NCBI GenBank assembly: GCA_050302475.1
Contig: JBNLBF010000007.1
Span: 62,001 to 126,000, forward strand
Direction of reading: 5' to 3'
DNA: 64,000 bases
Source: NORP23 sp050302475
GTDB lineage: Bacteria; Pseudomonadota; Alphaproteobacteria; Rhodobacterales; Rhodobacteraceae
The notes under the pieces were generated by a model, which worked only from the letters and a program-made list of their open reading frames with translations, had not been told where the DNA came from and did not search any database. Each line of letters starts with the position of its first letter. The first letter of the stretch is position 1. The position numbers and the translations under genes are program-made. Positions 37,043-46,660 of this stretch are shown here, in pieces.

Positions 37043-37894
37043 ATGTCTGAAGCTTTCCAAATGGCACTGCAGGGTGCAGCCATGGCCGTGGAGGGGTTCT
37101 TGGACGATGCCCTGCCCGAACCCGATAACCAGATTGCCGAGGCGATGCGCTACGCCGTTCTGAACGGTGGCAAGCGCCTGCGGGCCTATCTGGTGATGGA
37201 AAGCGCGGAGCTGCACGACATTGATTCCACGCAATCCATTATGGCGGCAGCGGCGGTCGAATGCCTCCACGCCTATTCGCTGGTTCATGATGATCTGCCC
37301 TGCATGGACGACGACGATTTGCGCCGCGGCCTGCCAACGGTTCACGTGAAATGGGACGAGGCAACCGCCGTGCTGGTCGGTGACGCGCTGCAATCGCAGG
37401 CGTTCCTGTTCGCATCTGACACGCCCGAAATTGTGGCCCCTTTGGCCGAAGCGGTCGGTGTCCTTGGCATGGTTGGCGGGCAGGCTCTCGATATCGCGGC
37501 GGAAACCGCTGCGACCCCGCTGACGCTAGACGAAATTACCGCGCTTCAGGCGAAGAAAACCGGCGCCCTGATCCGCTGGTCGGCCACCGCAGGCGCGATC
37601 ATGGCAGGGGCCGACCCCGCGCCGCTCGCCGCCTATGCCGATGCGCTGGGACTCGCGTTTCAAATTCAAGACGATATTCTGGATGTGGAGGGCGACCCCT
37701 CCGCCACCGGCAAGCGCCTGCGCAAGGATGCGGCGGCAGGCAAGGCAACCTTTGTCTCGCTGCTGGGTTTAGATGGGGCGAAAGCACGCGCGGCCGAGCA
37801 AGTCGATGCGGCGATCAGCGCCCTTGAACCCTACGGCGAAAGGGCAGAGAACTTGCGCGATGCCGCCCGATACACCATAACCCGCGCCACCTGA
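37043..37894 (+). CDS. ispA: Farnesyl/geranyl diphosphate synthase
   Basis: A 283-residue trans-prenyltransferase. The first Asp-rich motif DDLPCMDDDDLRRG and the second IQDDILD bind magnesium and diphosphates; GGKRLR near the N-terminus binds isopentenyl diphosphate. It condenses isopentenyl diphosphate units to farnesyl diphosphate for quinones and other isoprenoids. It is the standard middle gene of xseB-ispA-dxs, with dxs six bases downstream. Confidence 0.95.
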   Translation: MSEAFQMALQGAAMAVEGFLDDALPEPDNQIAEAMRYAVLNGGKRLRAYLVMESAELHDIDSTQSIMAAAAVECLHAYSLVHDDLPCMDDDDLRRGLPTVHVKWDEATAVLVGDALQSQAFLFASDTPEIVAPLAEAVGVLGMVGGQALDIAAETAATPLTLDEITALQAKKTGALIRWSATAGAIMAGADPAPLAAYADALGLAFQIQDDILDVEGDPSATGKRLRKDAAAGKATFVSLLGLDGAKARAAEQVDAAISALEPYGERAENLRDAARYTITRAT

Positions 37895-37900
37895 GGCGAT

Positions 37901-39832
37901 ATGACTGACGAAACCCGCAAGACACCCACCCTCGACCGCGTGAAAACCCCCGCGGACCTGAAACCATTGTCCGACGCCCAACTGCGGACATTGGCGGACG
38001 AGGTGCGCGAGGAAGTGATCGAGGTTGTGTCCGAAACCGGCGGGCATCTGGGCGCTGGCCTCGGTGTCGTGGAACTCACTGTCGCGCTGCACGCAGTCTT
38101 TGATGCGCCCAAGGACCGGATCATCTGGGACGTTGGCCATCAATGTTACCCGCATAAAATCCTGACCGGTCGGCGCGACCGGATGCGCACGCTGCGCACC
38201 GGTGGCGGTCTGTCCGGCTTCACCAAACGCGCCGAAAGCGAATTTGATCCGTTCGGCGCGGGTCATTCCTCGACCTCGATCTCCACCGCGCTGGGCTTCA
38301 CCATGGCCCGCGAACTTGGCGGTGCGCCGGAACACGGTATCGGTGACGTGATTGCGGTCATCGGCGACGGCGCCATGTCCGCCGGTATGGCGTTCGAGGC
38401 GATGAACAACGCCGGCCATCTCGGCAAACGCATGATCGTGATCCTGAACGACAACGACATGTCCATCGCCCCTCCCGTGGGGGCGCTGTCGACATACCTG
38501 TCCCGTCTGTATGCAGGCGAGCCGTTTCAGGAACTGAAAGCCGCCGCCAAGGGTGCAGTCAGCCTGCTACCTGAACCGTTTCAGGAGGGCGCTCGTCGTG
38601 CCAAGGAAATGGTCAAATCCATGACCGTCGGCGGCACCTTGTTCGAAGAGCTCGGCTTCTCCTATGTCGGCCCCATCGATGGACACGACATGGACCAACT
38701 GCTGTCGGTCCTGCGCACCGTGAAGGACCGCGCCGACGGCCCCGTTCTGATCCACGCAATCACCAAAAAGGGCAAAGGTTACCACCACGCAGAACATGCC
38801 TCCGACCGTGGCCATGCGCGCGGCAAATTCGATGTGGCGACCGGCAAAGTGCGCAAATCCGTTTCGAACGCGCCCAGCTACACCAGCATTTTCGCCGACG
38901 CCCTGATCAAACAGGCGGAGGGTGACAGCAAGATCGTCGCGATCACCGCCGCCATGCCGGATGGCACCGGATTGGATAAATTCGCTGACCGCTTCCCGAA
39001 GCGCACGTTTGATGTCGGCATCGCCGAGCAACACGCGGTGACATTTGCCGCAGGCCTCGCCGCTGGCGGTATGAAACCGTTCGTCGCGATCTATTCCACC
39101 TTCCTGCAACGCGGCTACGACCAGATCGTGCATGACGTTGCCGTGCAGGGCTTGCCTGTCCGCTTCGCCATCGACCGCGCTGGATTAGTCGGCGCTGACG
39201 GCCCAACGCATGCCGGATCCTTCGACATCGCCTTCCTCGCCAACCTGCCGGAGATGGTCGTCATGGCCGCCGCTGACGAGGCCGAGCTGATGCACATGGT
39301 CGCCACCGCGGCGTCCATCAACGACCGCCCGTCTGCCTTCCGCTATCCACGGGGTGAGGGCGTGGGGGTCGAGTTGCCTGAAAAAGGCGAGGTTCTGGAG
39401 ATCGGCAAAGGTCGCATCATCCAAGACGGCAAACGAGTCGCCATCCTGTCCTTCGGCACCCGTCTCGCCGAGGTCCAAAAGGCCGCCGAGGCGCTTTCGG
39501 CCAAAGGCATTACCCCCACCATCGCCGACGCCCGGTTCGCCAAACCGCTCGACCGCGATATGATCCTGTCGCTCGCCGCAAATCACGAAGCCCTGATCAC
39601 GATCGAGGAAGGCGCAGTGGGCGGTTTCGGCAGCCATGTCGCGCAGCTGTTGTCCGACGAGGGCGTGTTTGACGAAGGCCTGAAATTCCGATCCATGACC
39701 CTGCCCGATATCTTCATCCAGCAGGACAGCCCAAAGGCGATGTATGACACCGCCAAAATGAACGCCGCTGATATCGAGGCCATGGTGCTGAAGATGCTCG
39801 GCGTTGGCCAGATCAAAGCGAAACGCGCCTGA
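37901..39832 (+). CDS. dxs: 1-deoxy-D-xylulose-5-phosphate synthase
   Basis: A 643-residue thiamine-diphosphate enzyme that joins pyruvate and glyceraldehyde 3-phosphate, the first step of the MEP isoprenoid pathway. Diagnostic sites are GHQCYPHKILTGR, the cofactor motif GDGAMSAGMAFEAMNNAG, and the second-domain EQHAVTFAAGLAAGGMKP. All domains (pyrimidine, pyrophosphate, C-terminal) are complete. It ends the isoprenoid operon begun by the deacetylase gene. Confidence 0.97.
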   Translation: MTDETRKTPTLDRVKTPADLKPLSDAQLRTLADEVREEVIEVVSETGGHLGAGLGVVELTVALHAVFDAPKDRIIWDVGHQCYPHKILTGRRDRMRTLRTGGGLSGFTKRAESEFDPFGAGHSSTSISTALGFTMARELGGAPEHGIGDVIAVIGDGAMSAGMAFEAMNNAGHLGKRMIVILNDNDMSIAPPVGALSTYLSRLYAGEPFQELKAAAKGAVSLLPEPFQEGARRAKEMVKSMTVGGTLFEELGFSYVGPIDGHDMDQLLSVLRTVKDRADGPVLIHAITKKGKGYHHAEHASDRGHARGKFDVATGKVRKSVSNAPSYTSIFADALIKQAEGDSKIVAITAAMPDGTGLDKFADRFPKRTFDVGIAEQHAVTFAAGLAAGGMKPFVAIYSTFLQRGYDQIVHDVAVQGLPVRFAIDRAGLVGADGPTHAGSFDIAFLANLPEMVVMAAADEAELMHMVATAASINDRPSAFRYPRGEGVGVELPEKGEVLEIGKGRIIQDGKRVAILSFGTRLAEVQKAAEALSAKGITPTIADARFAKPLDRDMILSLAANHEALITIEEGAVGGFGSHVAQLLSDEGVFDEGLKFRSMTLPDIFIQQDSPKAMYDTAKMNAADIEAMVLKMLGVGQIKAKRA

Positions 39833-39856
39833 TCGCCCACGGGCGAACGCTCGCCC

Positions 39857-40324
39857 TTAGAACATCGGGCGGGTGATCATTAGCCAGACAATCGCCAACA
39901 CCGCCGCAAAGGCCGGAAAGCCACAGATTAGCCATATCCGGTAGAGCCGATGATAACGGTCCGGCAACGCAGACCAGTCAGCCGCCGCCTGAACGGCCAT
40001 CCGGTGCAATTGCATCTGTATCCAAACGACCGGTAGCCAGAACAGGCCGACCATGACATATAGCCCCAGCGAGATCAGGATCCATGGCTCGGTCATGGGC
40101 CAACCGGCGGCGCGGGCCAGCAGCCAGCCGGTGATCGGTTGCACGACGACTGCCATCGCGGTGAAGACGAAATCTGCCGTCACCACGATTCCAGCGACAT
40201 GGGCGATCTGAGCCACCGTTCCGCGCAGGTTCGATATCAGCATAAAAAACGCGATGCCTGCGCCGGTGCCCAGCAGAACACAGGCGCCGAGGATGTGAAG
40301 GAATTTGAGGAATTCGTAGCTCAT
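39857..40324 (-). CDS. DUF2269-type membrane protein
   Basis: A 155-residue inner-membrane protein with four hydrophobic segments, starting SYEFLKFLHILGACVLLGTG, the pattern of DUF2269 proteins. The function of this family is not established. It overlaps the stop of the SDR-DoxX gene by four bases (ATGA), so it is the last gene of the operon that also includes gabD. It is convergent with dxs. Confidence 0.8.
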   Translation of the reverse strand: MSYEFLKFLHILGACVLLGTGAGIAFFMLISNLRGTVAQIAHVAGIVVTADFVFTAMAVVVQPITGWLLARAAGWPMTEPWILISLGLYVMVGLFWLPVVWIQMQLHRMAVQAAADWSALPDRYHRLYRIWLICGFPAFAAVLAIVWLMITRPMF

Positions 40325-41607
40325 CGATCCTCCAATATTGCTGCGACGAACAGCGGCAACAGGATGGAGGGCAGAATTTTCATGAACGGGCCGAGCGGGT
40401 CCATCCAGAGGTCAGGTGCGGTTAGCGTGCCGAGGATCAGGTAGACCAGCGACAGTGCCGCCATACCAAGGCAGGCTAACCGGGCGCTGCGGCGGAATAG
40501 GATCGCGATGCCGAGCAGCAGGTCCAGACCCGTGCCACCGAAGGTTGCGATCTGCGCAAACGGTTCAAGGAAGCCGCGGGAGGTCAGGACCTCGACTGCC
40601 GCCGCGGGATTTGCCAGCGTGATCAGGCCGGTCAAAATCCAGAATATCGCCAGACCCAGAATGCCGACGGGCAGCAGCAGGAACAGCCGCGCGAACCAGC
40701 GTTCCTGCGTGGTGGACGGGAGGGTTGCCAGCGTTTCGTCCAGCGACCGCGCCGGTGCGCCGCCGTTTTCCAGCCAGCGGGTAGGGTCGCCGGATACGCC
40801 GGTCTGCATGACCTTTAGCGCAGTTGTTCGAAAGGGCGAGCGCCAGCCGAACCCGCCTGCCACGTCCGATGCCCAGCCGATCAACCGTGCGGCGATGACC
40901 GGGACGGGAAGTCTGACCCGCCAATCGGGGAACCCTTGCCATTGGCGGAGTTTCCTGACGACGGTTGCAAAAGGGTGGCTGTCGGGTTCGGTCAGGTCAT
41001 AGACCTGTTGCGTCGGCATCTGCCCGTCGACACAGGCCAGAACGGCAGCCGTCAGGTCGTCAATATGGATCGACTGGAGCGGTGTTTCGGGAAATATCCG
41101 TGGCTCGACCAATGGAAACGCCGCTGCCGCGCGGAGCAGCGCCGTGCCGCCATAGGCCTGAGGCGCGAGGACGACTGTTGGGCGCAGGATCGTCCAATGG
41201 ATAGGGCTATCGGTCAGGATCGCGTCGCCCTCGGCTTTGGTGCGGAAAAAGGCGGTGTTGGCGTTGGGCGATACCCCGGCGGCGGAGATATGGATCAGGT
41301 GCGTTTCACTGCCGGTCAGCGCTTCGGTCAGGTTCCGCAGCGCTTCAACATGGATCGCTCGCAATTCCGCCCCGCCTTGCAGAAGACCGGAGGCATTCAC
41401 GACCACATCGACCCCAGCCAGATAGCGCTGCCAGTCAGCGACCGACGTGCGTCCTATATCGGTGATGATCCACGAAATATCCGGATCCGTCCGCGCCGCA
41501 TGTCGGGCTGAGCGCCCGATACCGATCACATCATGCCCGGCCGTTTTCAGCGCCCGGATACAGGCCGATCCGATCAGGCCATAGCCGCCAAAGACGGCAA
41601 CCCTCAT
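40321..41607 (-). CDS. NAD(P)-binding SDR-type epimerase fused to a DoxX-like membrane domain
   Basis: A 428-residue protein. The first 290 residues are an atypical short-chain dehydrogenase/NmrA-like domain with MRVAVFGGYGLIGSA as the Rossmann glycine motif, DVVVNASG and an altered catalytic region (HISAAGVSP). The last 140 residues contain four hydrophobic segments like DoxX (LDLLLGIAILFRRSARLAC). The start ATGA overlaps the gabD stop. Such fusions are known in proteobacteria, but their substrate is not. The context with gabD and DUF2269 hints at a membrane-linked redox role. Confidence 0.78.
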   Translation of the reverse strand: MRVAVFGGYGLIGSACIRALKTAGHDVIGIGRSARHAARTDPDISWIITDIGRTSVADWQRYLAGVDVVVNASGLLQGGAELRAIHVEALRNLTEALTGSETHLIHISAAGVSPNANTAFFRTKAEGDAILTDSPIHWTILRPTVVLAPQAYGGTALLRAAAAFPLVEPRIFPETPLQSIHIDDLTAAVLACVDGQMPTQQVYDLTEPDSHPFATVVRKLRQWQGFPDWRVRLPVPVIAARLIGWASDVAGGFGWRSPFRTTALKVMQTGVSGDPTRWLENGGAPARSLDETLATLPSTTQERWFARLFLLLPVGILGLAIFWILTGLITLANPAAAVEVLTSRGFLEPFAQIATFGGTGLDLLLGIAILFRRSARLACLGMAALSLVYLILGTLTAPDLWMDPLGPFMKILPSILLPLFVAAILEDR

Positions 41608-43085
41608 GCGTCGATCGACAGGCACACGTATTTCATTTCCAGATAATCCTCGGTCCCGTGTTTGGACCCTTCGCGGCCTTGGCCGGATTGCTTGACGCCA
41701 CCAAACGGCGCGACCTCGGTCGAGATCAGGCCAGTGTTGACGCCGACCATGCCGTATTCCAACGCCTCGGCCACGCGCCAGACGCGGGACAGGTCGTTGG
41801 CGTAGAAATAGCTGGCGAGGCCAAAGATCGTGTCGTTCGCCTGTTCGATCACGTCGGCTTCGTCTTTGAAGGCAAACAGGGGCGCGACGGGGCCGAAAGT
41901 TTCGTCGTTCGCGACCTGCATGTCGCTCGTGACGCCGGTCAGGATCGTGGGTTCGAAAAAGGTGCCGCCCAGTTCATGGCGATGGCCGCCGGTTTTCACG
42001 GTTGCGCCTTTGGCGGTGGCGTCGGCGATATGTTCTTCGACCTTTTCGACCGCCGCTTCGGTGATCAGCGGGCCAGTGGTGACGCCGTCGCCGAACCCGT
42101 CGCCGACATGCATTTTGGCCACTGCGTCGGCCAGCTTGTCGGCGAAGGCGTCATAGACACCTTCCTGCACGTAAATCCGGTTGGCGCAGACACAAGTCTG
42201 GCCGTTATTCCGGTATTTGGAGATCATCGCCCCCTCGACCGCCGCATCCAGATCAGCGTCGTCGAAGACGATGAAGGGTGCGTTGCCGCCCAGCTCCATC
42301 GACATTTTCATGACCTGATCAGCGCCTTGGCGCAGCAGGATGCGGCCGACCTCGGTTGATCCCGTGAAGGTCAGTTTGCGGACTTTGGGGTTTTCGGTGA
42401 ATTCTTTGCCGATATCGGCGGATTTCGACGATGTGATAACGGACAACACCCCTTTGGGCACGCCCGCGCGTTCGGCCAGAACCGCCATGGCGAGAGCTGA
42501 GAGCGGGGTTTCCGCAGCGGGTTTCGCGACGAAGGTGCAGCCAACGGCCAGCGCCGGACCAACCTTGCGCGCGATCATGGCGTTGGGGAAATTCCATGGG
42601 GTGATGGATCCGACGACGCCAACGGGCTGTTTCAGGACCATGATGCGTTTGTCGGGCTGATGTCCGGGGATGGTTTCACCGTAGACGCGTTTTGCTTCCT
42701 CCGAGAACCATTCGATGAATGACGCGCCATACAGCACCTCGCCCTTGGCTTCGGCCAGCGGTTTGCCCATCTCGGCGGTCAGGATCGCGCCGAGGTCATC
42801 GGCATTTTCAACCATCAGATCATACCATTTGCGCAGGATGGCGGCACGGTCTTTGCCGGTGCGGGCTGCCCAGTCTTTTTGCGCGGTATAGGCCGCGTCG
42901 ATGGCGCGGGCGGTTTCGGCGCGGGTCAGGTCCGGAACGGTGCAGATCACGTCACCCCGGGCGGGGTTCGTGACCTCGAACGTTGCGCCATTATCCGCAT
43001 CCACCCATTCGCCCGCGACAAAGGCTTGGGTGCGAAGCAGAGATGGGTCTTTGAGCATTTTGGCGAGGTTAGTTTGGTCGGTCAT
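41604..43085 (-). CDS. gabD: NAD(P)-dependent succinate-semialdehyde dehydrogenase
   Basis: A 493-residue aldehyde dehydrogenase oxidising succinate semialdehyde to succinate, the last step of 4-aminobutyrate use. The coenzyme-binding ITPWNFPNAMIARK, catalytic Glu region MELGGNAPFIVF and nucleophile Cys in NNGQTCVCANR are present. The Glu/Cys spacing and overall match favour GabD over other ALDH types, but substrate choice within this superfamily is not certain. The start at 43085 is 17 bases inside the end of the preceding membrane protein gene; the GTG at 43091 is an alternative. Confidence 0.88.
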   Translation of the reverse strand: MTDQTNLAKMLKDPSLLRTQAFVAGEWVDADNGATFEVTNPARGDVICTVPDLTRAETARAIDAAYTAQKDWAARTGKDRAAILRKWYDLMVENADDLGAILTAEMGKPLAEAKGEVLYGASFIEWFSEEAKRVYGETIPGHQPDKRIMVLKQPVGVVGSITPWNFPNAMIARKVGPALAVGCTFVAKPAAETPLSALAMAVLAERAGVPKGVLSVITSSKSADIGKEFTENPKVRKLTFTGSTEVGRILLRQGADQVMKMSMELGGNAPFIVFDDADLDAAVEGAMISKYRNNGQTCVCANRIYVQEGVYDAFADKLADAVAKMHVGDGFGDGVTTGPLITEAAVEKVEEHIADATAKGATVKTGGHRHELGGTFFEPTILTGVTSDMQVANDETFGPVAPLFAFKDEADVIEQANDTIFGLASYFYANDLSRVWRVAEALEYGMVGVNTGLISTEVAPFGGVKQSGQGREGSKHGTEDYLEMKYVCLSIDA

Positions 43086-43455
43086 TTCCACTGCTCCGGT
43101 TAGAATGGGACAAGATTATCGCGGCTTCGGCGGCCCGAGAATATATAAGGATCAAGGCAAAGGCGAATACAAGCCCACTGGTGGATTCCCTATCGGTCCA
43201 GGCAAAATAGACGCCCGAAATCACAATGATAATGGCTAAGAAGGGTCCCCAAATCCAGTTCCGCAACATCGCTATACCGCAAAGGGCGATGGGGGCGAAG
43301 TCAACGAATGCAAAAGGTGTTGTATAGTCGGCAAAGTATGGGTCGCCTGATTTGTGAAGGAATAGAAAGAATGAAACACTGGCGATGGCTTGCACAAATG
43401 CGGTGACCGCTCCCAGTCTCAGCGCCTTCTTTGCGTCGGCGTCGGTTAAGGACAT
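43069..43455 (-). CDS. Small four-helix membrane protein
   Basis: A 128-residue protein with four hydrophobic segments (AVTAFVQAIASVSFFLFL, FAFVDFAPIALCGIAML, FLAIIIVISGVYFAW, LVFAFALILIYSRAAEAAIIL). I cannot assign a family beyond general resemblance to small inner-membrane proteins. Its ATG is one base after the UbiH-family gene stop, and its 3' end overlaps gabD by 17 bases, so it is firmly inside the operon. Confidence 0.72.
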   Translation of the reverse strand: MSLTDADAKKALRLGAVTAFVQAIASVSFFLFLHKSGDPYFADYTTPFAFVDFAPIALCGIAMLRNWIWGPFLAIIIVISGVYFAWTDRESTSGLVFAFALILIYSRAAEAAIILSHSNRSSGNDRPN

Positions 43456-43456
43456 C

Positions 43457-44677
43457 CTAAATCTGCCGCCCTTGCAACAGGCGGGGGAGGTCGCCGGTTA
43501 GGCCGGCTGCCTCGCGGATTAATTTCCGGCGGGCGGCGGGGATGGCGTTAATGGTGGCCAGTGACAGGTCGCGGCCTAAACGCAGCAGAGGGTTGTCGTT
43601 TGAAAAGACGCGGTTGATCGTGTCGGTTGCGCCGACCAGCGTTGCCGTGTCGGTGCGCCGCCAGCGAGCGTAGCGGTTGAGGACAATGGGGTTGCCGATA
43701 TCTTCGCCAATGCGTGCGGCTTGGATCAGGATTTCGGCAAGCGTCGCCACGTCCCGCAGACCGAGATTCAGGCCTTGCCCCGCCAGCGGGTGGATACCAT
43801 GCGCAGCATCGCCCGCCAGCGCAACGCGGTCGGTGGCGAAATCGTCGGCGATGATCAGGCCAAGCGGGTAGGTAAACCGTTTGCCAGCCAGTTTGATCGG
43901 CCCAAGGAAATCGCCAAAGCGGGGGCGCAGTTCCTCCAGATAGTCCGCATCCGACAGCGCATGGATTGCCGCTGCGCGATCGTGGGTTTCGGTCCAGACA
44001 ATTGACGAGCGGTTCCCCGGCAATGGCAGGATCGCCAGCGGGCCGGGGGGCATGAAGAATTGGTGCGCGGTGCCATTGTGGGGCTTTTCATGTTCGACTG
44101 CGCAGACCAGTGCGGTCTGGCCGTAATCCTTGGCAACCCGATTGATCCCGGCGCGTTTCGCGACGCCACTTTGCCGCCCGTCGCACCCGACCAGCAGGTG
44201 GCCGGTGAGGGATTTGCCGTTTGACAGCGTGAGCTCAATACCACCGGGGATCAGATGTTGGGCGGTCACGGCGGACTCGACCTGTGTGATCAACGGGTGG
44301 TCAATGGCGTCCAGAAGGGCGCGGCGGAGGTAACGATCCTCGACCATGTGGCCCATCGGACCTTCCTCGATCTCGCGATGATCGAAATGGAGGAACAGAG
44401 GGGAGGCGCCCTCGCCAGCTTTGCCGTCGGACACGATGATATCCAGCATCGGCTGGGCGTGGTCGGCGACGACGCCCCAAACGCCAAGCGCTTTCAGCAT
44501 ATTGACCGAGGTCAGCGACAGCGCATAGGCGCGACCGTCGAAATCGTCCGCCTTGAGGGTAGGCTTGGGCGTCGGGTCGATGATGGTGGACCTGATCCCG
44601 CCACTGGCGAGCGCCAGCGCCAGCGCGGGGCCATTCAGGCCACCACCAGCAATCAGAACATCGGAGTCAGGTTTCAT
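43457..44677 (-). CDS. UbiH/UbiF/COQ6-family FAD-dependent hydroxylase
   Basis: A 406-residue flavoprotein monooxygenase of the ubiquinone-ring hydroxylase family. It has the FAD-binding VLIAGGGLNGPALALAL near residue 7, and the second FAD motif ALAGDAAHGIHPLAGQGLNLGLRD. The true start is the ATG at 44677; the frame stays open to 45343 antisense to the amidase gene, which is chance. A role in ubiquinone ring hydroxylation is likely, but the exact ring position cannot be told. It opens the minus-strand operon ending with DUF2269. Confidence 0.9.
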   Translation of the reverse strand: MKPDSDVLIAGGGLNGPALALALASGGIRSTIIDPTPKPTLKADDFDGRAYALSLTSVNMLKALGVWGVVADHAQPMLDIIVSDGKAGEGASPLFLHFDHREIEEGPMGHMVEDRYLRRALLDAIDHPLITQVESAVTAQHLIPGGIELTLSNGKSLTGHLLVGCDGRQSGVAKRAGINRVAKDYGQTALVCAVEHEKPHNGTAHQFFMPPGPLAILPLPGNRSSIVWTETHDRAAAIHALSDADYLEELRPRFGDFLGPIKLAGKRFTYPLGLIIADDFATDRVALAGDAAHGIHPLAGQGLNLGLRDVATLAEILIQAARIGEDIGNPIVLNRYARWRRTDTATLVGATDTINRVFSNDNPLLRLGRDLSLATINAIPAARRKLIREAAGLTGDLPRLLQGRQI

Positions 44678-44755
44678 GGCGGCAATTATGGCGGCGATTG
44701 CGGGATTGTCCATTGGCGATTGTGCGCATAGCCTGCGGCAAAACGGAGGTTCGCG

Positions 44756-46081
44756 ATGCAAGACTGGCTGATGATGAGCGCCTGTGATCTGGGCCGGGGG
44801 ATCGGCGCGGGGCAGATTGATCCGCGTGACCTGACCGAGGCGTTTCTGGACGCCATCACCGCGCACGAATTCCGCGACAGGATATACGCGCGGCTGACGG
44901 TCGACCGGGCGCGGGCCGAAGCCGCGGCGGCGGCTGGGCGGGCGGCGGACAGCAACCGGCGCGGGCTGCTGGATGGCGTGCCGATCAGCTGGAAGGATCT
45001 GTATGACACGGCGGGCGTGGCAACGGAGGCTGGCTCCCGCCTGCTGGCCGATCGGGTGCCTGATGCGGATGCGGAGGTTTTGACGAACGCGACCAATGCC
45101 GGGCTGGTCTGTCTGGGCAAGACGCATATGACGGAGCTGGCCTTTTCCGGTCTCGGCCTGAACCCGATGACCGAAACGCCACCGAATATCCATGATCCGG
45201 ACCGCGTGGCCGGGGGGTCCTCGTCCGGAGCGGCGACATCGGTGGCGTTTGGACTGGCGGCGGCGGGAATCGGGTCGGATACAGGCGGCTCGGTTCGCAT
45301 TCCGTCGGTCTGGAATGATCTGGTCGGGTTGAAACCCACACATGGCCTACTGTCAACGAAGGGTGTTGTGCCCTTGGCGGAGCAGTTTGACACTGTTGGC
45401 CCGCTCTGCCGAACGGTCGAGGATTGCGCGGCACTGTTGGGCGCGATGGGTGGTCCGGCGGTGGATATTTCAGGGCGCGATGTCAGTGACCTGTCGCTGG
45501 CGGTTCTGGAAACCGTGGCGTTGGCGGATTGCGATCCGGCAGTGCTGGCAGCTTTCGAAGATGCTGTGGACCGGCTGGCCCGCGCCGGGGCCAGCATCAC
45601 GCGGATTGACGTGTCCGCGGTTGCGGAAGCCATGCCGCTGTCCGCCTGCCTGTTCACGTCCGAAGCTTATGGTATCTGGCACAAAGAGATCGAGGCCAAC
45701 CCTGACGCCATGTTCCTGCCGGTGCGCGACCGTTTCCGGGCCGGCGCGCAGTTCAGCGCTGTTCAGTATGTCGAACAATGGCGACAGTTGCGGGCGCTGC
45801 GCAGCGCCTATCTGGCAGCAACCGAAGAATTCGATGCGGTGCTGGTCCCGACAGCCCCGAACCTGCCGCCCCTGATCGACGATCTGCTGGCGGACCATGA
45901 CTATTTTACCCAAACCAACCTGCTGGCCTTGCGCAACACCCGGATTGGTAACCTGATGGGGCTGTGTGTCGTCACGCTGCCGACAGGCAGCAAAAGCATT
46001 GGAATCGCGGCCATGGCAGCGCCGTTTGAGGAAAGGGCGCTGCTGCGTGTAGCAAGCGCGATGGAAACCGCGCTTGCCTGA
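44756..46081 (+). CDS. Amidase-signature family hydrolase
   Basis: A 441-residue protein with the full Ser-Ser-Lys triad: Lys80 (GVPISWKD), the cis-Ser in GGSSSGAA (154-160) and nucleophile Ser179 (GSDTGGSVRIP). It resembles GatA, but it stands alone without gatB or gatC, so it is more likely a metabolic amidase or amino-acid/urea-related hydrolase. The ATG has CGGAGG six bases upstream. It is divergent from the UbiH-family gene and its stop abuts the convergent GNAT stop. Confidence 0.88.
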   Translation: MQDWLMMSACDLGRGIGAGQIDPRDLTEAFLDAITAHEFRDRIYARLTVDRARAEAAAAAGRAADSNRRGLLDGVPISWKDLYDTAGVATEAGSRLLADRVPDADAEVLTNATNAGLVCLGKTHMTELAFSGLGLNPMTETPPNIHDPDRVAGGSSSGAATSVAFGLAAAGIGSDTGGSVRIPSVWNDLVGLKPTHGLLSTKGVVPLAEQFDTVGPLCRTVEDCAALLGAMGGPAVDISGRDVSDLSLAVLETVALADCDPAVLAAFEDAVDRLARAGASITRIDVSAVAEAMPLSACLFTSEAYGIWHKEIEANPDAMFLPVRDRFRAGAQFSAVQYVEQWRQLRALRSAYLAATEEFDAVLVPTAPNLPPLIDDLLADHDYFTQTNLLALRNTRIGNLMGLCVVTLPTGSKSIGIAAMAAPFEERALLRVASAMETALA

Positions 46082-46660
46082 TTATTTGGTCATCAGGATG
46101 TAATTCTCACCCTCTACATCCCAATCCTCTTTCACCATCTGACGCGCCGCCTGGACAACAAACCCGTGACGCTCGTATAGCCGCCGGGCGCCGACATTTT
46201 CGTCGATGACGATGATGCTCATATCGCCGCACGTGTTGGCGGCGTGGTCCAGCAATCGCGACCCGATCCCCTTGCCCCGATGATTGGGGTAAACGGCCAG
46301 CACATTCACATAGGATGTGCCAACGGCCATGTCCTCCAGCTCTTGCAAGGGTGTCAGGATCGGAGACATGTCGGCGTAATCCTCTGCCGATGCCTTTTCG
46401 ACAATCGGATAGTAGAGGATCATGCCGAGAACTTCGTTATTCCGTTCCGCAATAATCGCGTTGCGATAGGAAAAACTGCCATGATCGCGCATGGCCCGCT
46501 GTTCGCCATACACCCAGGCAAATCCGCCATCGGCGGCTTTGTCCCAGAAATAATGGGGCAGACCTTCGCCAGCATAGTTGATCAGAACCGCCATGTGGCG
46601 AGCATCGGTTTTGCGCGCGGGGCGGAGGGTCACGTTTTCAACCGGACTGTGAATATTCAT
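46082..46660 (-). CDS. GNAT family N-acetyltransferase
   Basis: A 192-residue acetyltransferase with the acetyl-CoA motif VLAVYPNHRGKGIGSRLLDHA. The central insert (YYPIVEKASAEDYADMSPIL) is typical of a roseobacter GNAT subgroup. The ATG at 46660 overlaps the stop of a short upstream frame (TGATG), suggesting coupling; an ATG at 46672 lacks a ribosome site. The substrate is unknown. Its stop directly touches the amidase stop on the other strand. Confidence 0.85.
   Translation of the reverse strand: MNIHSPVENVTLRPARKTDARHMAVLINYAGEGLPHYFWDKAADGGFAWVYGEQRAMRDHGSFSYRNAIIAERNNEVLGMILYYPIVEKASAEDYADMSPILTPLQELEDMAVGTSYVNVLAVYPNHRGKGIGSRLLDHAANTCGDMSIIVIDENVGARRLYERHGFVVQAARQMVKEDWDVEGENYILMTK

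Noticed and set aside
44678..45343. N-terminal extension of the UbiH-family frame by 222 codons
   Set aside because: It runs antisense to the amidase gene and has an Arg-rich, non-protein-like composition; the family start is at 44677.
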